The position numbers were made by a program, and so were the translations under genes. The notes beneath the pieces were generated by a model. That model was given only the letters and a program-made list of their open reading frames with translations. It was not told the origin of the DNA and made no database searches. A stretch of 64,000 bases of DNA from Streptomyces sp. NBC_00414 (GTDB taxonomy: Bacteria > Actinomycetota > Actinomycetes > Streptomycetales > Streptomycetaceae), in contig NZ_CP107935.1 in NCBI RefSeq assembly GCF_036038375.1, forward strand, positions 9,424,001 to 9,488,000, read 5' to 3'. Position 1 is the first letter of the stretch. The number at the start of each line of letters is the position of its first letter. Positions 50,708 to 58,850 of this stretch are shown in pieces.

Positions 50708-51298
50708 ATGGCCGATGCCCTTGAACCAGAGCCGAACGATCAGGCACAGCCCGAGCGGAACTTCGGGTGGTGGGACATGTTCGTCCATCCCGACGAGGAC
50801 CCGCGGACCGACGACGAGTTCGTGGGGGAGCGGGACACGCTCGTCGGGTATCTGCGCGACAGCCGGCTCACGTTCGAGCTGAAGTGTGCCGGGCTCGACG
50901 CGGAGAGCATGGCGAGGCGTTCGGTGGAGCCCTCGAACCTCTCGCTGCTCGGACTGCTGCGACACCACGCGAGGGTGGAGCAGGGCTGGTTCCGGCGCGT
51001 GATGGCCGGTGAGGACGTGGCGCCGCACTACCGCACCGAAGAGGACCGGAACGCGGACTTCAACGGCGCGGTGCCCGACCCCGAGGTCGTGGCCGAGGCA
51101 TGGGAGACCTGGCGGGCCGAGGTCGCCTTCGCGGAACGGTTCGTGGAGAAGGCGCCCGATCTCGACCTGCCCGGCAGCGACCCCGACGAGCCGGTCACGC
51201 TGCGCGTGGTGCTGGTCCACATGATCTCGGAGTACGCGCGGCACAACGGCCACGCGGACTTCCTGCGGGAGCGCATCGACGGACGCGTCGGTCAGTAG
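50708..51298 (+). CDS. DinB-family protein (DUF664 type)
   Basis: A 196-residue four-helix metal-binding protein of the DinB/mycothiol transferase-like superfamily. Visible blocks are GERDTLVGYLRDSRLTFELK, EPSNLSLLGLLRHHARVEQG with WFRRVMAGED, and the metal-site helix RVVLVHMISEYARHNGHADF, providing His residues from two helices. A substrate-thiol transfer activity is possible. The start is uncertain: no ribosome-binding site precedes 50708, and an ATG at 50696 is in frame. Confidence 0.82.
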   Translation: MADALEPEPNDQAQPERNFGWWDMFVHPDEDPRTDDEFVGERDTLVGYLRDSRLTFELKCAGLDAESMARRSVEPSNLSLLGLLRHHARVEQGWFRRVMAGEDVAPHYRTEEDRNADFNGAVPDPEVVAEAWETWRAEVAFAERFVEKAPDLDLPGSDPDEPVTLRVVLVHMISEYARHNGHADFLRERIDGRVGQ

Positions 51299-51314
51299 GG
51301 GACGCGTCGGTCAG
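51281..51314. repeat. 15-bp direct repeat across the dinB stop codon
   Basis: GGACGCGTCGGTCAG occurs at 51281-51295 and 51300-51314, so the last codons and stop of the DinB gene are partly duplicated downstream. A simple slippage product. Confidence 0.85.
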
Positions 51315-51343
51315 CAGACCGGGCGGGCGCATTCGTTGTCGGA

Positions 51344-52552
51344 TCAGCTCGCGCTGCCGCCGTCCCGCCGCAACTGGCGGAAGAACGCCCGTACGTCACC
51401 GACGAGCAGGTCCGGCTGCTCCATCGCCGGGAAGTGCCCGCCGCGGTCGAACTCCGTCCAGCGCACGATGGAGTTCGTGCGCTCCGCGTGGTGCCGCAGC
51501 GGAACGAAGTTGTCCCGGGGGAAGACGGCGAGGGCGGTGGGCGCGGTCGACGGCAGTGCGAGCGCGTTCTCACCGACGGCGTGCGCGCGCTCGTAGTAGA
51601 CCCGCGCGGACGAACCGGCCGTGCCCGTGAGCCAGTACAGCATCACGTTGGTCAGCAGCCGGTCCCTGTCGACCGCGTCCTCGGGGTACTCGTCCGAGTC
51701 CGTCCACTCCTTGAACTTCTCGGTGATCCAGGCGAGTTGGCCGACGGGCGAGTCCGTGAGCCCGTAGGCGAGGGTCTGCGGCCGCGTCGACTGGATGTCG
51801 GCGTAACCCTGCCGTTCGCGGGTCCACTCCTGGTTGCGCCGCCATGAGGCGAGGGTGCGTTCGCGTTCTCCGGGGCTCAGCGCGGCCAGCTCCCCGGGGG
51901 CCGGCTCGGTGGTGGCGTGGGCGCCCGGCAGCAGATTCAGATGGACGCCGATCACCCGGTCGGGGTGGGTGCGGCCCAGCTCGCGGGAGATCGCCGCGCC
52001 CCAGTCGCCGCCCTGGGCGGCGAACCGCCGGTAGCCGAGCCGGTCCATCAATACGGCGAACGCGGCGGCGATACGGCGGTACTCCCAGCCGGTGTCGCGG
52101 GTGGGCCCGGACAGGCCGAACCCGGGAATGCTCGGCACCACCACGTGGAAGGCGTCGGCGGGGTCACCGCCGTGGGCGCGCGGATCGGTCAACGGGCCCA
52201 CCACATCGAGGAACTCGGCGATCGAGCCCGGCCAGCCGTGCGTGACGATCAGCGGGGTCGCGTCCGGCTCGGGCGACCGGATGTGCGCGAAGTGGATGTC
52301 CGCCCCGTCGACGACCGTCGTGAACTGGGGCCACTCGTTGAGCCGGGCCTCCGCCGCGCGCCAGTCGTAGGAGTGCCGCCAGTACTCCGCCAGCTCTTCG
52401 AGGTAGGTCCGCGGGATCCCGTAGGCCCAGCCCACGCCCGGCAGCTCGTCCGGCCATCGCGTCAGGTCCAGGCGCGTGTGCAGATCGTCGAGGTCGGCCT
52501 GGGGGAAGTCGATGCGGAAGGGCAGGACGCCTTCGCCGTGCGGGGAGCTCAT
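51344..52552 (-). CDS. epoxide hydrolase family protein
   Basis: A 402-residue alpha/beta hydrolase with the N-terminal EHN domain (FRIDFPQADLDDLHTRLDLT, RWPDELPGVGWAYGIPRTYL). The oxyanion motif HGWPG is in IVTHGWPGSIAEFLDV, the nucleophile Asp in AQGGDWGAAISRELG, and the His in RGGHFPAMEQPDLLVGD. It resembles microsomal-type epoxide hydrolases. ATG at 52552. The physiological epoxide is unknown; such genes are frequent in actinomycetes. Confidence 0.9.
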   Translation of the reverse strand: MSSPHGEGVLPFRIDFPQADLDDLHTRLDLTRWPDELPGVGWAYGIPRTYLEELAEYWRHSYDWRAAEARLNEWPQFTTVVDGADIHFAHIRSPEPDATPLIVTHGWPGSIAEFLDVVGPLTDPRAHGGDPADAFHVVVPSIPGFGLSGPTRDTGWEYRRIAAAFAVLMDRLGYRRFAAQGGDWGAAISRELGRTHPDRVIGVHLNLLPGAHATTEPAPGELAALSPGERERTLASWRRNQEWTRERQGYADIQSTRPQTLAYGLTDSPVGQLAWITEKFKEWTDSDEYPEDAVDRDRLLTNVMLYWLTGTAGSSARVYYERAHAVGENALALPSTAPTALAVFPRDNFVPLRHHAERTNSIVRWTEFDRGGHFPAMEQPDLLVGDVRAFFRQLRRDGGSAS

Positions 52553-52786
52553 GGCGGATCATGCTAGTTCCGTGGCCGGGCCCGGGCAGGTGAATAAACC
52601 CGTGGTCACGGCCGTCCCGGACGCCGTCACCGTCCCGGCTGCGGGCGAACTACGACGACACCGGTGCCACCCGTCCGAGTCACTCCTCCGAGTCACCCGT
52701 CCGGAATCCCTGCCCGCGCCACCGATGAGTTCGGCGTCGAGGATCGGTCGATACAGATGACAGCGTTCCCGCTCCAGGAGGTACCC

Positions 52787-53269
52787 ATGAGCACCGACGG
52801 ATTCACCACGTGTCTCTGGTTCGACGGCCGGGCCGAGGAGGCCGCGAACTTCTACGTCTCGGTCTTCAAGAACTCCGCGCTGGGGAAGGTCGTCCGGGCC
52901 ACGGAGGCCGGGCCCGGACCCGCCGGTTCCGTCGTCACCGTCGACTTCGTGGCCAACGGCCAGAAGTTCGTCGGGCTCAACGGCGGACCGATGTTCAAGT
53001 TCTCCGAAGCCGTCTCGTTCCAGATCGACTGTGCGGACCAGGCCGAGGTGGACCACTACTCGAACGTGCTCATCGAGGGCGGCGGCGAGCAGGGCCCCTG
53101 CGGCTGGGTGAAGGACAGGTTCGGGCTTTCCTGGCAGGTCGTGCCGGGCAGGCTGATCGAGATGATCAGCGACCCGGACCAGGAGAAGGCGGCCCGCGCC
53201 ACGGCGGCGATGCTCAAGATGCACAAGCTCGACATCGCCGCTCTGGAGAAGGCGTACGCCGGGGAGTGA
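52787..53269 (+). CDS. PhnB-like VOC-family protein
   Basis: A 160-residue VOC protein of the PhnB/3-demethylubiquinone-methyltransferase-like group. Features: TTCLWFDGRAEEAANFYVSV, VDFVANGQKFVGLNGGPMFK, VSFQIDCADQAEVDHYSNVL, GGGEQGPCGWVKDRFGLSWQ and VVPGRLIEMISDPDQEKAAR. AGGAGG precedes the ATG by six bases. Despite the name of the family, members usually have no known activity. Confidence 0.88.
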   Translation: MSTDGFTTCLWFDGRAEEAANFYVSVFKNSALGKVVRATEAGPGPAGSVVTVDFVANGQKFVGLNGGPMFKFSEAVSFQIDCADQAEVDHYSNVLIEGGGEQGPCGWVKDRFGLSWQVVPGRLIEMISDPDQEKAARATAAMLKMHKLDIAALEKAYAGE

Positions 53270-53287
53270 GGCGCCCGGCACCGCACG

Positions 53288-53322
53288 CAGGCCGCCTCCC
53301 CCGGGTCCGGAGAGGCGGCCTG
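53288..53322. terminator. bidirectional terminator
   Basis: CAGGCCGCCTC and GAGGCGGCCTG form a perfect 11-bp stem with a 13-base loop between the VOC stop and the convergent ABC transporter stop. Confidence 0.7.
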
Positions 53323-53362
53323 ACCGCCGTCGGCCACCCGGTCCCGGACAGGCGCCCCGGGC

Positions 53363-55138
53363 TCAGGCGGGCCGGCTGTCACCGTGCAGCGCCGTGTAGG
53401 CACCCGCGCGCAGCATCAGCTCCTCGTGCGACCCGATCTCCCGTACGGCGCCGTCCCCCATCACCACGATCCGGTCCGCGCCCCGGATCGTCGAGAGCCG
53501 GTGCGCCACCACGAAGGTGGTCCGCCCGCGCACCAGGCGGGCCAGGGCCTGCTGGACGAGCGCCTCGGACCGCGTGTCCAGCGCGGACGTCGCCTCGTCG
53601 AGGATCAGCACGCGCGGATTGCGGATGAGGGCCCGCGCGATGGCGAGGCGCTGCCGCTGACCGCCCGACAGCCGTGCTCCGTGCTCGCCCACCAGGGTGT
53701 CGAGCCCGCGCGGCAGCCGGTCCACGAACTCCAGCGCGTTGGCGTCCCGCAGCGCCGCGCGCACGGTCGCCTCGTCGGCGTCCGCGTCGTCCATGCCGTA
53801 CGCGACGTTCTCCCGCACGGTTCCGTCGAACAGGATCGACTCCTGCGGCACGACCGACACGAAGCGCCGGTACGTCCGCAGGTCCAGGGCGTTCATGTCG
53901 GTCCCGTCGAGCAGGACCCGGCCCGAGGTCGGCCGGATGAAGCCGATGACGAGACTGAGCACCGTGGACTTCCCGGCGCCCGACGCGCCGACGAGCGCGA
54001 TCGTCTCGCCCGGCGCCACGGAGAGGCTGAAGTCCCGCACGGCGGGCCGGTCGGCGTCCTCGTACGCGTATCCCACCCCCTCGAACTCGACGGCTCCGCG
54101 CAACGAGTCGAGCGGCGCCTTGCCCTCGTTGTCCTCCAGTTCGGGGGCCTGCAGCACCTCGCCGACGGACCGTACGGACTCCAGGCCCTTGGTGATGACC
54201 GGGGTGAGCCCCGCCAGGGTGGTCGTGGAGTTGGTGAGCGTGGTCAGGAACGCGCTCAGCATGACGACGTCACCGGGGGAGACGGCCCACACGCCGTAGT
54301 ACGAGACCAGGGCGGCCCCGGTGAGGAAGACGACTCCGATCATGTTCAGGAACACCCAGGCCAGCGAGGCGAAGCGACCGTTGAGGAGGTCGAGGCGCAG
54401 CCCCGAGGCGAGCACCTTGTGCAGGGTGCCGTCCATGCGGCGCAGGGCCTTGCCCTCCAGACCGTGGGCCCGGGTGACCGAGATGAGCCGGGTCATCTCC
54501 GTCACCCGCGAGGACAGGTGCTCGACCTCGTGACGGAAGTCCTCGTTGTGGACGCGCAGCCGGCCCCGCAGCCGCGCCACGAGCAGCGCGGCGACGGGAA
54601 CCACACACAGGAACACGGGGACGAACTCCGGTGTGCGCACGGCGATGATGATCAGCCCGCCCGTGAGCACGGTGACCGCGCCGAGCCCGGTCTCCGCGGT
54701 CTGCTGCACCATCTGCTCGACCGTCTCCACGTCACGGACGACCTTCGCCTGGAGGACGCCCGCGCTGACGCGTGAGTGGTAGCCGATGGAGAGGTGCTGC
54801 ATACGTGTGCACAGCGCGGACCGCAGGGCCGTGCCCATGCGGCGCACGCTGCCGTAGAGCAGCCGCACGTACAGCAGGTGCAGCGGCATGTTGACCACCA
54901 GGACGAAGAGGATGACACCGGCGCTGAGCCAGAGGTCACCGATCGGTCCGTGCCGCACGACCGTGTCGATGATGGTCGCGGTGATCAGGGGCAGCAGCCA
55001 GACCGGGCTGTGCTTGACGGTGAAGACGAGGAACGCGGCGGCGAGCCGCCACCGGTCGGCGCGGAACAGGTAGACGAGGGTGCGTATCGGATGCTCGCCG
55101 CGGTAGCGGTGGTCGAGCGGTTTCTCCCACGAGGCCAT
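53363..55138 (-). CDS. ABC transporter, fused permease and ATPase (exporter type)
   Basis: A 591-residue half-transporter. Six membrane helices occupy about 30-310 (WRLAAAFLVFTVKHSPVWLL, VILFVLVVNMPLHLLYVRLL, FVPVFLCVVPVAALLVARL). The ATPase has GASGAGKSTVLSLVIG, LSGGQRQRLAIARALI, VLILDEATSALDTRSE and HRLSTIRGADRIVVM. The start ATG 55138 has GGGAGGGACGG upstream; a longer frame exists but is unlikely. Type I exporters of this form act as homodimers or with a partner; none is adjacent. Confidence 0.92.
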   Translation of the reverse strand: MASWEKPLDHRYRGEHPIRTLVYLFRADRWRLAAAFLVFTVKHSPVWLLPLITATIIDTVVRHGPIGDLWLSAGVILFVLVVNMPLHLLYVRLLYGSVRRMGTALRSALCTRMQHLSIGYHSRVSAGVLQAKVVRDVETVEQMVQQTAETGLGAVTVLTGGLIIIAVRTPEFVPVFLCVVPVAALLVARLRGRLRVHNEDFRHEVEHLSSRVTEMTRLISVTRAHGLEGKALRRMDGTLHKVLASGLRLDLLNGRFASLAWVFLNMIGVVFLTGAALVSYYGVWAVSPGDVVMLSAFLTTLTNSTTTLAGLTPVITKGLESVRSVGEVLQAPELEDNEGKAPLDSLRGAVEFEGVGYAYEDADRPAVRDFSLSVAPGETIALVGASGAGKSTVLSLVIGFIRPTSGRVLLDGTDMNALDLRTYRRFVSVVPQESILFDGTVRENVAYGMDDADADEATVRAALRDANALEFVDRLPRGLDTLVGEHGARLSGGQRQRLAIARALIRNPRVLILDEATSALDTRSEALVQQALARLVRGRTTFVVAHRLSTIRGADRIVVMGDGAVREIGSHEELMLRAGAYTALHGDSRPA

Positions 55139-55371
55139 GTCGGCCGTCCCTCCCCAGGGAGTCGTGAACACGGGGCAAGCGCTTTCTCCCCATCCCTCGA
55201 TCACCTACACCCGGCGCGGCCCGCCATCAGCCGCCGCTCGCCCGCGCACTCCTCCGGCCGCCTCTCCGGTCACGTAACAGCTCGGTTTCCGACGTAAATT
55301 TCCGCGGTCCGGGGGTTGGCGGAGACCTGTCGGCTGGTTATCGTTCACGCACTTCACTCAATCGTTCGGCT

Positions 55372-55393
55372 GAACGAATAGCGAACGAATAGC
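55372..55393. repeat. two 11-bp tandem repeats GAACGAATAGC upstream of the peptide importer
   Basis: The unit is perfectly duplicated 19 to 40 bases before the binding-protein start. The first copy also forms an inverted repeat with 55362-55367 (TCGTTC-GGCT-GAACGA), and another CGTTC lies at 55342. The cluster looks like an operator. Confidence 0.75.
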
Positions 55394-55411
55394 GAGAGGG
55401 ACGGTCGGCCC

Positions 55412-56995
55412 ATGCCCGACATCCACCACCCAGGACGGCGCTCCGTCCTTGCCGCGGCAGCCGCCGGCAGCGCGTCGCTCGGTGCGTCCTGGCTGCTCAC
55501 CGGCTGTACGGGCGCCTCGGCCGCCCCCGCCCTGCCCGAAGGCGCGAAGGCGGGCACCCCCGACCGCGGCGGAACCCTCCGCATAGCCCGGCCGCCCGCC
55601 TCCGAGGCCGAGACCCTGGACCCGGCGAGCGCCCTGTCCGCGTACGAATACCTCGGCGCCCTCTACAACCGGCTGGTCCGTATCGGCGGAGACGGCGATC
55701 TGGCGCCCGACCTCGCCGAGTCCTGGGAGCCGGACGCCAAGGCGCGCACCTGGACCTTCCGCATCCGCAAGGGTGTTGCTTTCCACGACGGCCGGGAACT
55801 CACCTCCGCGGACGCCGCGTACACGCTGCGCCACATCCTCGCCAAGGAGACGGCGTCCCCGCAGGCCGCCGTCCTCGCCCCGCTCATCGACCCGGCGAAG
55901 CTGCGCACCCCCGACGCCCACACGCTCGTCGTGCCGCTGAAGAGCCCCAACGCGGAGTTCCCGAGCCTCCTCACGCACTACAACTGCTATGTCATCCCGG
56001 ACGGCAGCGCCCGCGGCATCGGCCGCACCGGCATCGGCACAGGGCCCTTCAAGCTGGAGTCCTTCGCCCCCGCGGGACCTGGCCGGATCACCGCGTTCAA
56101 GGACCACTGGGCGGGCCGCCCGGTCCTGGACGCCATCGACTTCTACTCCGTCGCCGACATGTCGGCCCGCTCGAACGCCCTGCTCGCGGGCCAGGTCGAC
56201 CTCCTCTCGCAGACCAACCTGGACTTCGCGACCGCCCGGGTCGTCGCCGCCTCCGACCGCGCGACGATCGCCCGCGTCGAGAACGCCCAGTGGTACGTGC
56301 TGCCGATGCTCACCACGGAGAAACCCTTCACCGACGTACGCGTCCGGCAGGCGATGAAGCTGGCCTACGACCCCGAGCACGTGGTGAAGGTCGCGCTGCA
56401 GGGCGCGGGCACGCCCGGCTGGGACAACCCCGTGCCGCCGAGCGACCCCGCCCACCTCGGCGCCCATCCGAAGCACGACCCGGAACAGGCCCGCCACCTG
56501 CTGAAGAAGGCGGGCCAGGAGGGGCTGACGGTCGACCTCTACACGTCCTCGTACGACCCGATCTTCACGCCCATGGCGCTCGCCTACCAGGACTCGGCCA
56601 AGCGGGCCGGGATCCGCGTACGGGTGAAGACGGCTTCGGCGGACTCGTACTACACGCAGATCTGGATGAAGAAGCCGCTCATGGCCACCTACTGGTACAC
56701 CGGCAGACCCGTCGACCAGCTGTTCACGCAGGTCTTCCGCGGCGGCTCCTCCTACAACGAGACCGCCTGGTCGGACAAGGCGTTCGACGCGCTGCTCGAC
56801 CGGGCCCGGCAGGAGACCGACGATGAACGCCGGCGCGAACTGTACGGCGAGGCGCAGACCTTCGTCGTCGAGAAGGGCGGGGCGATGACCCCGATGTTCG
56901 CCGACCGGCTCGTCGGCATCTCGCGGAAGGTACGCGGATACGCGGAGCACGGCTTCGAGTTCGACTACCTCGGCATCGGCCTGAAGGGAGCCTGA
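55412..56995 (+). CDS. peptide/nickel-type ABC transporter substrate-binding lipoprotein
   Basis: A 527-residue extracellular binding protein. The N-terminal RRSVLAAAAAGSASLGASWL leads to the lipobox LLTGC, so it is lipid-anchored. The family 5 signature is seen in GGTLRIARPPASEAETLDPA, LAPDLAESWEPDAKARTWTF and RIRKGVAFHDGRELTSADAA. It is followed two bases later by the permease gene. Ligands are probably short peptides. The operon also carries two permeases and a double ATPase. Confidence 0.92.
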   Translation: MPDIHHPGRRSVLAAAAAGSASLGASWLLTGCTGASAAPALPEGAKAGTPDRGGTLRIARPPASEAETLDPASALSAYEYLGALYNRLVRIGGDGDLAPDLAESWEPDAKARTWTFRIRKGVAFHDGRELTSADAAYTLRHILAKETASPQAAVLAPLIDPAKLRTPDAHTLVVPLKSPNAEFPSLLTHYNCYVIPDGSARGIGRTGIGTGPFKLESFAPAGPGRITAFKDHWAGRPVLDAIDFYSVADMSARSNALLAGQVDLLSQTNLDFATARVVAASDRATIARVENAQWYVLPMLTTEKPFTDVRVRQAMKLAYDPEHVVKVALQGAGTPGWDNPVPPSDPAHLGAHPKHDPEQARHLLKKAGQEGLTVDLYTSSYDPIFTPMALAYQDSAKRAGIRVRVKTASADSYYTQIWMKKPLMATYWYTGRPVDQLFTQVFRGGSSYNETAWSDKAFDALLDRARQETDDERRRELYGEAQTFVVEKGGAMTPMFADRLVGISRKVRGYAEHGFEFDYLGIGLKGA

Positions 56996-56997
56996 CC

Positions 56998-57954
56998 ATG
57001 CTCTCCTTCATCGCCCGCCGCGTCCTCGCCGCCGTGGGCACCCTCGTCCTCTCCTCCGTCCTCGTCTTCCTCGCCGTCCAGGCCCTGCCCGGCGACGTCG
57101 CCACCCAGGTCCTCGGCAAGGACGCCACCCCCGACGCGGTCGCCGCCCTCCGCGAGAAACTCGAACTCGACCAGCCCGCCTGGGAGCGCTACGCCGACTG
57201 GATCGGCGGCGCCGTCCACGGTGACTTCGGCCTCTCCCTCGTCTCCGGCAAGGCGGTCGGCGGCGAAGTCTCCATGTACCTCGGCAACTCCGCGCTCATC
57301 GCCCTCGTGACCGTCCTGTTCGCCGTCACCGGCTCGATCGTCCTCGGCATCGTCGCCGGCCTGTACCGCGACCGCTGGCCGGACCACCTCATCTCGACGG
57401 TCAGCCTGATCGGGATGAGCGTCCCCGAGTTCGTGGTCGCCACAGTGCTGGTGCTCTGCTTCTCGGTCGCCCTGCCCCTGTTCCCGGCGGTCGTCCTGTA
57501 CGGCCCCGAGGCGACCGTCGGCCAGCTCATGCCCGCCGTATGGCTGCCCGCCCTCGCACTCGCCGTCGTCATGGCCGCCTACATCGTCCGGATGGCCCGC
57601 ACCTCCGTCATCGACGTCATGGCCGGCGAGTACGTGACCACGGCCCGGCTCAAGGGCCTGTCGACCTGGCGGGTCGTCACCCGGCACGCACTGCCGAGCG
57701 CCCTGCTGCCGACCCTGCACGTCATCGCCCTGAACGTCGCCTGGCTCGCGGGCGGAGTCGCCGTCGTCGAGAACGTCTTCAACTACCCCGGCATCGGAAA
57801 GCTGATGCTCGCCTCCGTCCAGAACCGGGACCTCCCCGTCATCCAGGCCATCGCCCTCATCAGCGCGCTCGTGTACGTCGTCTGCAACCTGGCCGCCGAC
57901 CTCGGCGCCATGGCCCTCAACCCCAAGCTCCGTACGCGCGGGAGGACCCGATGA
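56998..57954 (+). CDS. peptide ABC transporter permease (DppB-like)
   Basis: A 318-residue permease with six membrane segments (LAAVGTLVLSSVLVFLAVQA to LISALVYVVCNLAADLGA). The EAA loop is EYVTTARLKGLSTWRVVTRH, followed by ALPSALLPTLHVIALNVAWL and FNYPGIGKLML, the usual DppB C-terminal region. The start follows the binding-protein stop by two bases; its stop overlaps the next start (ATGA). Confidence 0.93.
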   Translation: MLSFIARRVLAAVGTLVLSSVLVFLAVQALPGDVATQVLGKDATPDAVAALREKLELDQPAWERYADWIGGAVHGDFGLSLVSGKAVGGEVSMYLGNSALIALVTVLFAVTGSIVLGIVAGLYRDRWPDHLISTVSLIGMSVPEFVVATVLVLCFSVALPLFPAVVLYGPEATVGQLMPAVWLPALALAVVMAAYIVRMARTSVIDVMAGEYVTTARLKGLSTWRVVTRHALPSALLPTLHVIALNVAWLAGGVAVVENVFNYPGIGKLMLASVQNRDLPVIQAIALISALVYVVCNLAADLGAMALNPKLRTRGRTR

Positions 57955-58850
57955 CCACCCTCGACACCCCGGCGGACGCACCCGCGGCCCCCGCCGCACC
58001 ACCGTCGGCCGCGGCCCGCGCCTGGCGCACCGTGCGCTCCTCACGGGCCGCCTCCGTCGGCCTCGCGATCGTCGCCGTCCACGTCCTGATCGCCCTGCTA
58101 GCACCCCTCCTCACCTCGTACGATCCGATCGCCAACAACGCCGATCAGGCGCTCCTGGGCCCCAGTTGGAGCCACTGGGCGGGCACGGACCAGTACGGCC
58201 GTGACGTCCTGGCCCGCGTCCTGTACGGCGGCCGGTACGCCATCGGCGTCTCCGTCGCCGCGACCCTGGTGACCCTGCTGGTCGGCACGGTCGTCGGCTG
58301 CGCGGCGGCCCTGCGGGGCGGCTGGTTCGACGATGTGCTGGGCCGCGTCCTCGACGCGGTGCTCTCGGTGCCGTCGGTGCTCGCGCTCCTGGTCATCGTC
58401 ACCTCGCTGGGCACGGGCCCGTCGGTCATCGTCCTCGCCATCGCGGTCGTGTACGTGCCCCAGGTCGTACGGGTCGTACGGGGCGCCGCCCTCGCGGTGG
58501 CACCCGCCGACTACGTGACCGCCGCAAGGGCCCGGGGCGAGGGCACCCTCGCGATCCTGCGCCGCGAGATCCTGCCGAACATCACCGACGTGGTGTGCGT
58601 CGAGTTCGCGATGCGGGCCTCGTGGGTCGTGCTGCTGATCTCCTCGCTGTCCTTCCTCGGCTTCGGCGCCGACCCGCCGACCCCTGACTGGGGCCTGATG
58701 GTGGCCGAGAACCGCACCGCCATCACCGTCGTCCCGATGGCGAGCCTCGCACCGATCATCGCCCTGGCCACGCTCGTGGTCGGGCTCAACCTCGCGGCCG
58801 ACGGCCTGTCCAAGGCATGGGGCGTCGACCGGATCAGGGAGGGGTCCTGA
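57951..58850 (+). CDS. peptide ABC transporter permease (DppC-like)
   Basis: A 299-residue permease. An Ala/Pro-rich N terminus precedes SVGLAIVAVHVLIALLAPLL; the typical WAGTDQYGRDVLARVLYGGR, the EAA loop DYVTAARARGEGTLAILRRE, and SLSFLGFGADPPTPDWGLMV are intact. GGAGGA precedes the ATG. Stop and next start share one base (TGATG). Confidence 0.93.
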   Translation: MTTLDTPADAPAAPAAPPSAAARAWRTVRSSRAASVGLAIVAVHVLIALLAPLLTSYDPIANNADQALLGPSWSHWAGTDQYGRDVLARVLYGGRYAIGVSVAATLVTLLVGTVVGCAAALRGGWFDDVLGRVLDAVLSVPSVLALLVIVTSLGTGPSVIVLAIAVVYVPQVVRVVRGAALAVAPADYVTAARARGEGTLAILRREILPNITDVVCVEFAMRASWVVLLISSLSFLGFGADPPTPDWGLMVAENRTAITVVPMASLAPIIALATLVVGLNLAADGLSKAWGVDRIREGS

